Positions 1-6,213 of a DNA stretch of 6,215 nt are shown in pieces. The notes below the pieces were generated by a model. The model was not told where the DNA came from and ran no database searches. It worked only from the letters and a program-made list of their open reading frames with translations. Each line of letters opens with the position of its first letter. Positions within the stretch are counted from its first letter, which is position 1. A program made the position numbers and the translations under genes. Origin of the DNA: Opitutia bacterium (GTDB lineage: Bacteria > Verrucomicrobiota > Verrucomicrobiia > Opitutales > UBA953); contig JAJPZB010000132.1 in NCBI GenBank assembly GCA_021204635.1, positions 2,354-8,568 of the forward strand, read 5' to 3'.

Positions 1-1
1 A

Positions 2-2737
2 CAGACTTCCGCCCTCGCCAACAGTCAAAACGGTGTCAACCGCGTCTTCCCCGCGAAGCAAGTTTGTGACCGTCACATTGCCGGTGCCGCCGGAGGCAAC
101 AGAGAGATCGCCGTTGTCCCAATTCAGAGTGCCAATCTTCAAATTCGCCGAGTTGAGAGTTGACGTTCCCCACGTGCTGGCGAGTTTCAACGTCGTTATG
201 TTGGCCGCTGCCGCCGAGATGTTGAGCGTGTGACCGGCGGTGAAATTCAAGGTTTCCACCGTCAAGGAAGAGCCGCCCAACTGCGTCTGAGCCTCGGAAC
301 TGAGAACCATGCTCGTGACGCTCAACGAACCGTTGCCGGAAGTCGTAAGCGTGCCGGCGGAGGCCGTTATGCTCTCAATCGTGGTTGTGGCACCCGCGTC
401 GGTGGAAATCGTGAGATCGCCGCCCTCGTTGATCACCGCGCCAATATCGCCGGTGTTGGCAACCGAAATCGTCAACGCGCCACTGCCGCTGTGATCCACC
501 GCGTAGGTTGCCTCGCTATCGTCGGTGCTCGTCCCGATGGTAAGCGTGGTCGCCGAAATCCCGAGCGAGCCGCTACCGCTCGCGACCAACGAACCGATAT
601 TCGTCGTTGTCGTAGAAATGGTGTTCCCATTGCCGGTTCCGGCGATCTCAACACTCTCCGCGCTAAGAATTCCGCTTCCGGTTATTGTCGTGTAATACGA
701 AGTGTTGCTAATCACACTCTCGATACTGACATTGCCGTTTATCACCAGCTCGCCGCTACCACTCAAAGATACATCGCCGCTGTCGCGGGAGAAAGTGCCA
801 ATGCTGACATTTGACTCATCGGAGATGATAACATTCTTGGATCCGGTCAAATACAGAGTGCCAATGTTTCCTGTGGTTGCTGAAATTGTGAGATCAACAG
901 CTCCGTTGCCAGTGTTGTTGAATCCGGCTGTCAACGTTCCAATTGTCAGATTTGTGGCAGTAATTGAGCCCGTACTGTATCCGCCGGAGAGCGTCAAATT
1001 TTCAATCTCCGCCGCCGCGACACTTATCGAGAAAGAATGTTCGACAGTGAAGCTTAATGTACCCGTTACCTTAAAAGTCCCGCCAGAAATCGTAAGAGAT
1101 CCTCCTCCGGTATAAGTCAAATCGCCAATTTCCGCGGAGGTAGAAGAGATAGCAAGTGCACCGCCGGAAGCGTTTATAGAACCGATTATCTCGAGTTCGC
1201 TGACAGAAATGTCCATCGAACCGGTACCACTGTGGGTGAGCGAGCTTGCCGTCAGTTTGCCCGCGCTCTCTCCGGAGTTGGTAATGTCGATTGAATATGA
1301 CGTGCCGAAAGTTATAGCGCCGGTAGAGCCGGAGGTCTCGTCTGCCACGACATTTATCGTTCCGCCAATTGCCAAAGTTGTAAGTTTCGAGCTAATCGCA
1401 AGCGTCCCAACATTGAGCGTAGTTCCCACATCAACCGTGAGCGTTCGAGGATTGTTGGAATTTAGAGAATTGGCAGAAATTGTCCCGATCGTGTAAGTGC
1501 CGGCGCCGCTGAATGTGATCGATTCGTTAGAACTCGTATCCGGCACGCTGGGGTCGCCGAGATTCAGTGTCGTGATTTCCAAACTACCGCCCGCAGCTAC
1601 ATCAAAGCTGATTGCCCCACTGCCGGTGTCGGTGAAAGTTGCCACAGTAAGGCTACCCCCATCCGAAACCGTGATTTCAGAGGTTTTGGAAGAAGAAAAT
1701 GTCATGCTGCCACTAACCTCCATCGAACCCGCAACTTGCAAATTCGCGCTGTAAGAGGTATCCGTGAAATTGCCTACGGTGACATTCGCTCCACTATTGA
1801 TCCTGACCGCACCAACTCTAACATCACCATCGCTCGTTTCGTAGTTGCCCGAGACATAGATGTTGGATATTTCCGCAGTTCCGGAAACGTCAATGTCTCC
1901 ACCGGCGCTATACATATCGGTGATCGTGGCTTTCGTTGATGCGCTAATCGAAATATCACCGCTACCGGAACTCGTCACCGTCGAGAGCACAACCGTACCT
2001 GCCTTGATCACGATGTCTCCTGCACCCGTGCTTTCAATATTCGACGCTTTAACAGAACCATCTGTAAAATTGATGGTAATACTGCCGTCAGTCGTGGTTA
2101 TGTCGGCAGATTCAAAGGTTTCAAGTTCTACCCCCGTCGTCTCATCTCGAGAGTGAAAATCGTCACCACTGTCGCTACCCGAAGCAGCGATAATGGAAAT
2201 ATTCCCTCCGGTATTTGTAATCTTCGTGATTTTGACAGTGCTGGAATTAATAGTAATTTCGCCGCCACTGTTATCAATCTTCGTAATGTCGGTGTTGGTA
2301 GAACTGATTTCTACATCTCCGGCGCCCGTATTGAGGAGAGCGAGAATTTCAGCGGTTCCAACGCTAATTGTCAGCGTCTTTCCCGCATCAGCGGTTGTTG
2401 TTGCGACGATTGTCTCGAATTTTCCATCACCGGTAATATTGCCTGCAGAAAGGTTAGACAGCGTCGCGCTAAAATCGAGGGTTTCGCCCGTTATCTTAAG
2501 TTCGGTGCCATCTCCCAATGTCAGAGTCCCCGTGGAAATCTTGATATCGTCACTAACGCCTTCAGGCAGCGTGAACGTCACAGCAGTACTCGTACCGCTG
2601 ATTCCTACGGAATCGTAAGTGGTATTCCCCGTAATCTCGACCGTCGTGCTCTCCGTGTAGCCATCCGCCATCGCATTTACTGCGGTTAGCGCGGCAGCCG
2701 CGAAGAGTGTTGATAGCAAAAATTTTGCGTTTTTCAT
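2..2737 (-). CDS. Large secreted beta-helix-type repeat protein (autotransporter/adhesin-like), N-terminal 912 residues, 3' end outside window
   Basis: Reading the minus strand from the ATG complementary to 2735-2737 gives 912 codons without a stop, running off the left edge. Residues 1-24 look like a Sec signal peptide: basic MKNAK, a hydrophobic stretch FLLSTLFAAAALTAV, and a probable AMA|DG cleavage after residue 24. The rest is dominated by Thr, Ser, Gly, Ile, Val and Asn/Asp, with no cysteine that I can find and very few aromatics. It has a recurring rung of about 20 residues, roughly [ST]GxG[DS][IL]xIS followed by a second short beta segment. Clear consecutive copies start at residues 138, 158, 238, 258 and 278. 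This pattern is typical of parallel beta-helix passengers of autotransporters and large adhesins; the role at the cell surface is inferred. The C-terminus is not visible, so an autotransporter barrel, PEP-CTERM or type IX-like sorting signal cannot be told apart. No Shine-Dalgarno precedes the ATG. The start is chosen because the signal peptide follows it directly. Confidence 0.85.
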   Translation of the reverse strand, partial: MKNAKFLLSTLFAAAALTAVNAMADGYTESTTVEITGNTTYDSVGISGTSTAVTFTLPEGVSDDIKISTGTLTLGDGTELKITGETLDFSATLSNLSAGNITGDGKFETIVATTTADAGKTLTISVGTAEILALLNTGAGDVEISSTNTDITKIDNSGGEITINSSTVKITKITNTGGNISIIAASGSDSGDDFHSRDETTGVELETFESADITTTDGSITINFTDGSVKASNIESTGAGDIVIKAGTVVLSTVTSSGSGDISISASTKATITDMYSAGGDIDVSGTAEISNIYVSGNYETSDGDVRVGAVRINSGANVTVGNFTDTSYSANLQVAGSMEVSGSMTFSSSKTSEITVSDGGSLTVATFTDTGSGAISFDVAAGGSLEITTLNLGDPSVPDTSSNESITFSGAGTYTIGTISANSLNSNNPRTLTVDVGTTLNVGTLAISSKLTTLAIGGTINVVADETSGSTGAITFGTSYSIDITNSGESAGKLTASSLTHSGTGSMDISVSELEIIGSINASGGALAISSTSAEIGDLTYTGGGSLTISGGTFKVTGTLSFTVEHSFSISVAAAEIENLTLSGGYSTGSITATNLTIGTLTAGFNNTGNGAVDLTISATTGNIGTLYLTGSKNVIISDESNVSIGTFSRDSGDVSLSGSGELVINGNVSIESVISNTSYYTTITGSGILSAESVEIAGTGNGNTISTTTTNIGSLVASGSGSLGISATTLTIGTSTDDSEATYAVDHSGSGALTISVANTGDIGAVINEGGDLTISTDAGATTTIESITASAGTLTTSGNGSLSVTSMVLSSEAQTQLGGSSLTVETLNFTAGHTLNISAAAANITTLKLASTWGTSTLNSANLKIGTLNWDNGDLSVASGGTGNVTVTNLLRGEDAVDTVLTVGEGGSL

Positions 2738-2832
2738 GATTTGTTTTGTGTTTGTTTTTGAGTTTTTTGTGTCGCACCAAATTGCGGAAACCATTCGCCC
2801 GCATTTTTAATGCTTCGCCAAGTGTGAGACAG

Positions 2833-2845
2833 AATTGCAACAATT
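2833..2845. repeat. Short inverted repeat AATTG-caa-CAATT
   Basis: Perfect 5-bp arms surround a 3-nt spacer, next to the 8-bp inverted repeat at 2854-2881 and near a third small palindrome, GCATT-ttt-AATGC, at 2801-2813. Each one alone could occur by chance. Their clustering upstream of the secreted-protein gene is what makes them worth recording as possible operator half-sites. Confidence 0.3.
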
Positions 2846-2853
2846 AGCAAACC

Positions 2854-2881
2854 AAAAGTTTAAGGTTCCCCAAAAACTTTT
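2854..2881. repeat. Inverted repeat, 8-bp arms, in the divergent region
   Basis: The arms AAAAGTTT (2854-2861) and AAACTTTT (2874-2881) are perfect reverse complements separated by 12 nt. The element lies about 117 bp upstream of the secreted-protein start and about 145 bp upstream of the aminotransferase start. It could be a regulator binding site. It is AT-rich and has no adjoining GC stem, so it is a poor terminator candidate. Its function is inference only. Confidence 0.4.
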
Positions 2882-3025
2882 CCTGCTCCGAAAAATTTCG
2901 CGTCCGTGACGCAACATTTCGTCCCTCCCGCCGCGACTGTTGCAGAGGCGCTGCCCTGCTCGTTTTCATCGCAAAAAAGCTTTGCTTTCCTGCGCGAAAT
3001 GACAATCCTTGCGCGACTGATTTTT

Positions 3026-4231
3026 ATGAGCAAAGAAACGATTTCGTCTCCTCTTTCAACGTGGGCACAGAACATCGCTCCCTCGCCAACTCTGGCGGTT
3101 GACGCCAAGGCAAAGGCAATGCGGGCCGCAGGCAAAGACGTCTGCGGCTTTGGCGCCGGCGAACCCGATTTCGACACGCCTAAATTTATCTGCGACGCGT
3201 GCGCCAAGGCGCTCGCCGAGGGCAAAACGCGCTATGTGCCGACGCCCGGCATTCTCCCGCTGCGCAAGGCGATTGCGGCGGACTACACTTCGCGCGGCTT
3301 CAAGGGCATTGACGAGACCTGCGTCGTCGTGAGCCCGGGCGGGAAAATGTCCTGCTATCTCACGATTCTCTCGCTCGTGAGCCCGGGCGACGAGGTCCTG
3401 ATTCCCGCGCCGTATTGGGTGAGCTACCCAGAAATGGTCAAGCTTGCGGGCGGCAGCGTCAAGGTCTTGCCAACGAGCGATGCCGACGCGTTCAAGATTT
3501 CCGCCGAGCAGCTCAAAGCGGCATTGTCGCCGAGGACGAAGTTGCTGATTCTCACGTCGCCGTCAAACCCGACGGGCGCGGTTTATTCGCGTGCAGAAAT
3601 TGAGGCGATTGTCAAGGTCGCAGTTGAGGCGGGAGTGTATACTTTGAGCGACGAAATTTACAGCTCGCTGACCTACGACGGGGCGGAGGCGGTGTCGCCC
3701 GCGACGTTGTCCGACGAGGCTGCGCGCTTTGTGGCGACGGCTTCGGGCTTTGCGAAATCGTATGCGATGACGGGCTGGCGGCTCGGCACGCTCGTTGCGC
3801 CCAAGGCGATTGCGTCTGCGGTGTCTAAGCTGCAAAGCCAGATGTCGTCCAACTGCACGACGTTCGCGCAATACGGCGCGCTCGCGGTTTACGAAAATCC
3901 GGAGCTCGCGAAAAAGTCTGTGGCGGAAATGCGCGCGGTGTTTGACCGCCGGCGGCAAATGCTCTGCGACGGGCTGAACGCGATTGCGGGCATCACCTGC
4001 TATCGCTCGCAGGGCGCGTTTTACCTTTTCCCGAACATAAGCTCGTTTGGGCTGCACTCGACGGAATTTGCGGAAAAACTTCTCGAAGAAGAGCTCGTCG
4101 CAGTCGTCCCCGGAATCGCTTTCGGCGCCGAGGGCTATGTGCGAATCAGCTACGCGACGTCTGACGAGATTTTGAAAAAAGGCTTGACGCGGATCGCAAA
4201 TTTCTGCTCGCGCCTCGCAAAAAAATCTTGA
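3026..4231 (+). CDS. Class I/II PLP-dependent aminotransferase, aspartate aminotransferase type (401 aa)
   Basis: This is a cytoplasmic fold-type I transaminase, most likely moving the amino group between aspartate and 2-oxoglutarate. Counting from the ATG at 3026, the visible marks are: GAGEPDFDTP near residues 43-52; the aromatic substrate-site residue Trp131 in APYWVSYPEM; SNPTG at 180-184 with PLP-contacting Asn181; SDEIY with Asp209, which pairs with the pyridine nitrogen; SGFAKSYAMTGWRLG, with Schiff-base Lys244 and phosphate-binding Arg252; and YVRISY with Arg373, which binds the substrate carboxylate. At 401 residues it matches the family's usual length. An in-frame ATG at 2906 would add 40 residues that do not look like the family, and one at 2999 would add 9. 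The 3026 start is preferred, although no clear Shine-Dalgarno precedes it. The gene ends 21 nt before guaA and is probably co-transcribed with it. Activity on prephenate or other amino acids cannot be excluded, so no gene symbol is given. Confidence 0.93.
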   Translation: MSKETISSPLSTWAQNIAPSPTLAVDAKAKAMRAAGKDVCGFGAGEPDFDTPKFICDACAKALAEGKTRYVPTPGILPLRKAIAADYTSRGFKGIDETCVVVSPGGKMSCYLTILSLVSPGDEVLIPAPYWVSYPEMVKLAGGSVKVLPTSDADAFKISAEQLKAALSPRTKLLILTSPSNPTGAVYSRAEIEAIVKVAVEAGVYTLSDEIYSSLTYDGAEAVSPATLSDEAARFVATASGFAKSYAMTGWRLGTLVAPKAIASAVSKLQSQMSSNCTTFAQYGALAVYENPELAKKSVAEMRAVFDRRRQMLCDGLNAIAGITCYRSQGAFYLFPNISSFGLHSTEFAEKLLEEELVAVVPGIAFGAEGYVRISYATSDEILKKGLTRIANFCSRLAKKS

Positions 4232-4238
4232 TTCTTTC

Positions 4239-4242
4239 GGAG
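4239..4242 (+). promoter_or_regulatory. Ribosome binding site GGAG of guaA
   Basis: GGAG lies 10 nt before the ATG at 4253, in the 21-nt gap after the aminotransferase stop. It supports the 4253 start. It sits inside a small perfect inverted repeat, CTTTC-gga-GAAAG (4234-4246), whose weak 5-bp stem could partly mask the site. The aminotransferase and the secreted-protein gene have no comparable motif. Confidence 0.65.
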
Positions 4243-4252
4243 AAAGTTTCCC

Positions 4253-5773
4253 ATGGCAGGCATCACGGCAGTCATCGATTTCGGCTCGCAATACACGCAA
4301 CTCATCGTGCGGCGGGTGCGCGAACTCGGCTTCATGGCAAAGCTCTACGCGCTTGAAGACCTCGCGCAGATAAGCAACCCGGCTGCGATTATCCTCTCCG
4401 GCGGACCGAAGAGCACGACAGACGCCGACGCGCCCGACATCGATTTCGCATGGCTGAAAAGCTTCGGCGTGCCCGTCCTCGGCGTTTGCTACGGGATGCA
4501 AATTTTAAACATCAAACACGGCGGCACCGTGCACGCGTCGAACAGGCGCGAATACGGCCCCGCCGCCCTGCTCCCCGACGCGCCCGCAGACGCGCTCTAC
4601 GCCGGCGTGACGCCGGGCTCGCAGGTGTGGATGAGCCACTCCGACACCGTCGAAAAGCTCGCGCCGGGCTGCAACATCATAGCGCGCAACGCCGACGGCG
4701 TCCCCGTAAGCCTGCGCTGGGCAGACGATATGTGGGGAATCCAGTTCCACCCCGAGGTCACGCACTCGCACGAAGGCCGCACGATTTTGAAAAATTTTCT
4801 CGCGCAGGCAAAAGACGCCGCGCGCTTCGACATCGGCGATTTCAAAAAGCGCCTCGTGGCGGAAATCCGCGAGCGCGTCGGCGACAAGCAAATCGTGTGC
4901 GGCGTCTCCGGCGGCGTGGATTCCACGGTCCTCGCCGTGCTCCTGCACGAGGCGGGTGCAAACGTGCGCGCGATTTTTGTCGATAACGGATTGCTTCGCA
5001 AAAACGAGGCAGACGAGGTGCGCGCAAACTTCGCGCGGATGGGCGTCGCCATCGAATCGATCGACGCGTCGGAGCGCTTTCTCGCCGCGCTCAAAGGCGA
5101 GACAGATCCAGAGAAAAAGCGCCGCATCATCGGCGGTCTCTTCATCGACGTTTTTTGGGACGCCGTCGGCAACGCAGAAATGCTCGCGCAGGGCACGCTC
5201 TACCCCGACGTCATCGAATCCGCCTCAAACGCGAAGTCGAAGGCCTCCGTCATCAAGACGCACCACAATCGCGTCGAACGCGTGCTCGAGCTCCAACGGC
5301 AAGGCAAGGTTCTCGAGCCGCTTTCGGGGCTTTTCAAGGACGAGGTGCGCGAGCTCGGCGCGTCGATGGGTATCCCGCGCGACATACTTTGGCGCCACCC
5401 GTTCCCGGGCCCCGGGCTCGCGGTGCGCTGCCCTGGCGAAGTCACGCGCGAGCGCTTGGACGTCATCCGCGAGTGCGACGCGATTTTCATTTCCACGCTG
5501 CGGAAATACGGCTGGTACGACAAATGCTGGCAGGCATACGCTGGGCTGATCCCCGTGAAAACCGTGGGCGTGAAAGGCGACGAACGCTCGTATGAGTTCG
5601 CCACCAACCTCCGCGCAATCGTCTCCGAAGACGCCATGACCGCAGACTGGGTGGAACTCCCAATCTTCCTGCTGCGCGAAGTGTCTAACCGCATTTTAAA
5701 CGAAGTCAAAGGCGTGAACCGCGTGCTCTACGACATCTCGACAAAGCCGCCGGCTTCGATCGAGTGGGAGTAA
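4253..5773 (+). CDS. guaA: GMP synthase (glutamine-hydrolysing), full length, 506 aa
   Basis: GuaA converts XMP to GMP using ATP and glutamine, the last step of guanine nucleotide synthesis, in the cytoplasm. The N-terminal class I glutamine amidotransferase domain (about 1-190) has the nucleophile Cys79 in GVCYGMQ and the His166/Glu168 pair in FHPEV. The ATP pyrophosphatase domain (from about residue 195) has the P-loop SGGVDS at 219-224 and TLYPDVIES at 315-323. The C-terminal substrate and dimerisation domain has HPFPGPGLAVRC at 382-393, KTVGVKGDERSYE at 436-448, and the terminal NRVLYDISTKPPASIEWE. Length and domain order are normal. One oddity is THHNRVERVLELQRQGK at 336-352, where many bacterial homologues have SHHNVGGLP followed by a shorter linker. 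This is probably a lineage variant, since all catalytic motifs remain. It sits 21 nt after the aminotransferase with its own ribosome binding site and is followed by a strong terminator. I see no guanine or other purine riboswitch upstream. Confidence 0.98.
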   Translation: MAGITAVIDFGSQYTQLIVRRVRELGFMAKLYALEDLAQISNPAAIILSGGPKSTTDADAPDIDFAWLKSFGVPVLGVCYGMQILNIKHGGTVHASNRREYGPAALLPDAPADALYAGVTPGSQVWMSHSDTVEKLAPGCNIIARNADGVPVSLRWADDMWGIQFHPEVTHSHEGRTILKNFLAQAKDAARFDIGDFKKRLVAEIRERVGDKQIVCGVSGGVDSTVLAVLLHEAGANVRAIFVDNGLLRKNEADEVRANFARMGVAIESIDASERFLAALKGETDPEKKRRIIGGLFIDVFWDAVGNAEMLAQGTLYPDVIESASNAKSKASVIKTHHNRVERVLELQRQGKVLEPLSGLFKDEVRELGASMGIPRDILWRHPFPGPGLAVRCPGEVTRERLDVIRECDAIFISTLRKYGWYDKCWQAYAGLIPVKTVGVKGDERSYEFATNLRAIVSEDAMTADWVELPIFLLREVSNRILNEVKGVNRVLYDISTKPPASIEWE

Positions 5774-5797
5774 TGCAGGCTCGCGCAGACGGCAAAT

Positions 5798-5820
5798 TTC
5801 CGCCGATAAATCCGGCGGAA
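5798..5820. other. GC-rich hairpin just after guaA
   Basis: TTCCGCCG (5798-5805) and CGGCGGAA (5813-5820) are perfect 8-bp arms around a 7-nt loop, 24 nt after the guaA stop. No T-run follows on the plus strand, so it is not itself a standard terminator. It may stabilise the 3' end of the message ahead of the true terminator at 5846-5876, or it may be an extragenic palindrome. Confidence 0.5.
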
Positions 5821-5845
5821 TATTGACCGTTGCAAAACTACCCGG

Positions 5846-5876
5846 GCGGGGAGACTGAAAGGTCTCCCCGCTTTTT
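5846..5876 (+). terminator. Rho-independent terminator of the aminotransferase-guaA unit
   Basis: GCGGGGAGAC (5846-5855) pairs perfectly with GTCTCCCCGC (5862-5871) across a 6-nt TGAAAG loop and is followed at once by TTTTT (5872-5876). The 10-bp GC-rich stem plus T-run is a textbook intrinsic terminator, placed about 70 nt after the guaA stop. On the minus strand no comparable T-run follows, so it should act in one direction. Confidence 0.93.
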
Positions 5877-6005
5877 GGCTTGGTGGCGACGGGATGGTGG
5901 TGGAGAATGGCTTGGTGGCGACGGGATGGTGGCGGAGAATGGGTTGGTGGTGAGGGATGGTGGTGGGGATTGGGTTGGTGGTGAAGATTGGGTTGGTGGT
6001 GAGAA
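5877..6005. repeat. G-rich degenerate tandem array, about 32-bp unit with TTGGTGG core
   Basis: The array begins directly after the terminator T-run. Copies 1 (5877-5908) and 2 (5909-5940) are 32 bp each and differ at one position (GGTGGTGG versus GGTGGCGG). Copy 3 (5941-5971, 31 bp) is more diverged. It is followed by an 18-bp partial copy (5972-5989) and a further start from 5990. The heptamer TTGGTGG begins at 5880, 5912, 5944, 5975 and 5993. The plus strand is very rich in GG and GGG runs. No gene is credible here: reading frames across it give only low-complexity Gly/Trp or His/Pro translations without start signals. Confidence 0.85.
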
Positions 6006-6058
6006 CAAAGTGCCACAATGATTGTCACACGGATTTGTTCGTGACTAACGTCCCTCAC
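6006..6058. other. Unique non-coding segment between the two repeat blocks
   Basis: This 53-bp segment does not share the G-rich repeat. It contains two weak inverted repeats: ACAAT-g-ATTGT (6015-6025) flanked by GTG/CAC, and CGTGA...TCACG further on. Nothing in it supports a gene. It may be an insertion into the array or a unique spacer. Confidence 0.35.
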
Positions 6059-6150
6059 GGCTTGGTGGTAGGCGGTTTGTGGCGGAGCGTGGCTTGGTGG
6101 CGGGATGGTGGTGAGGGTGAGTCGGTGGTGGGAATTGGGGTCGGTGGTGG
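6059..6150. repeat. Second block of the same G-rich repeat family
   Basis: After an unrelated segment (about 6006-6058), the core returns: TTGGTGG at 6062 and 6094, again 32 bp apart, then TCGGTGG at 6122 and 6141. GGATGGTGG at 6103-6111 matches the inner part of the 32-bp unit. The copies are more decayed than in 5877-5971, which suggests one older array that was interrupted or partly deleted. Confidence 0.7.
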
Positions 6151-6158
6151 CAGAAATA

Positions 6159-6181
6159 TGCCCACCTGCGATGCAGGAGCA
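6159..6181. repeat. Small imperfect hairpin near the right edge
   Basis: CCTGC (6165-6169) and GCAGG (6173-6177) form a perfect 5-bp stem around GAT, with an outer TGC/GCA pairing (6159-6161 with 6179-6181) across an unequal internal loop. A short GC-rich stem with an interior bulge is the general form of repetitive extragenic palindromes. Whether it recurs in the genome cannot be seen here. Confidence 0.4.
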
Positions 6182-6192
6182 CCAACGTAATT

Positions 6193-6213
6193 CTCCCGCT
6201 AAGTTAGCGGGAG
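6193..6213. repeat. Near-perfect 21-bp palindrome at the right edge
   Basis: CTCCCGCTAA (6193-6202) and TTAGCGGGAG (6204-6213) are perfect 10-bp arms around one central base. As RNA it would fold as an 8-bp stem with an AAGTT loop. No T-run is visible on the minus strand, and the plus strand leaves the window within two bases, so a terminator call is not supported. It may be an extragenic palindrome or the end structure of a mobile element continuing past the window. Confidence 0.55.

Larger units (their letters stand above)
2738..3025. promoter_or_regulatory. Divergent intergenic control region between the secreted-protein gene and the aminotransferase gene
   Basis: This 288-bp stretch separates two genes transcribed away from each other, so it must carry both promoters. 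I see no convincing -35/-10 pair for either. It holds three short perfect inverted repeats close together (2801-2813, 2833-2845, 2854-2881), all nearer the minus-strand gene. It also holds a purine/pyrimidine-skewed leader: on the minus strand the roughly 35 nt before the ATG are almost entirely A and C. The half next to the aminotransferase (about 2890-3010) is GC-richer. It stays open in the aminotransferase frame back to an ATG at 2906, but that extension does not resemble the family. Confidence 0.55.

Noticed and set aside
230..814. Plus-strand open frames over the left third (also 33-233, 309-494, 702-1115, 1209-1496, 1860-2156, 2153-2689).
   Set aside because: They lie antisense to the continuous 912-codon minus-strand frame, have no family resemblance, and mirror the repeats of the real protein. 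They are shadows.
2791..2880. Sigma-70 promoter for the minus-strand gene, for example TTGGCG with a 17-nt spacer and GCGAAT.
   Set aside because: Only about half of the consensus positions match in each hexamer, which is not enough to call a promoter.
2906..3025. A 40-residue N-terminal extension of the aminotransferase from the ATG at 2906.
   Set aside because: It would give 441 residues, longer than the family, and the added part shows neither aminotransferase character nor a clear targeting signal. The ATG at 3026 gives the normal length.
3563..4501. A 312-residue minus-strand open frame across the aminotransferase and the start of guaA.
   Set aside because: It is Arg/His-rich and antisense to two well-supported genes with intact motifs. 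It is a GC-rich codon-bias artefact.
4597..5196. Other frames inside guaA, including 4450-4986 plus, 4956-5549 plus and 5200-5709 minus.
   Set aside because: All are overlapped by the full-length guaA frame. Their Arg/Ala/Ser-rich translations match no family.
5696..6058. A His/Pro-rich minus-strand open frame suggesting a metal-binding protein.
   Set aside because: The HHQPN/HHHPS pattern is only the translation of the G-rich tandem array, and the frame also overlaps the end of guaA and the terminator.
5877..6150. CRISPR array.
   Set aside because: The 32-bp units are directly adjacent and degenerate, with no unique spacers of even length between them. No cas gene is present.
6193..6213. 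Second rho-independent terminator.
   Set aside because: The stem is strong, but no T-run is visible on the minus strand, and the plus-strand continuation is only two G residues before the window ends.
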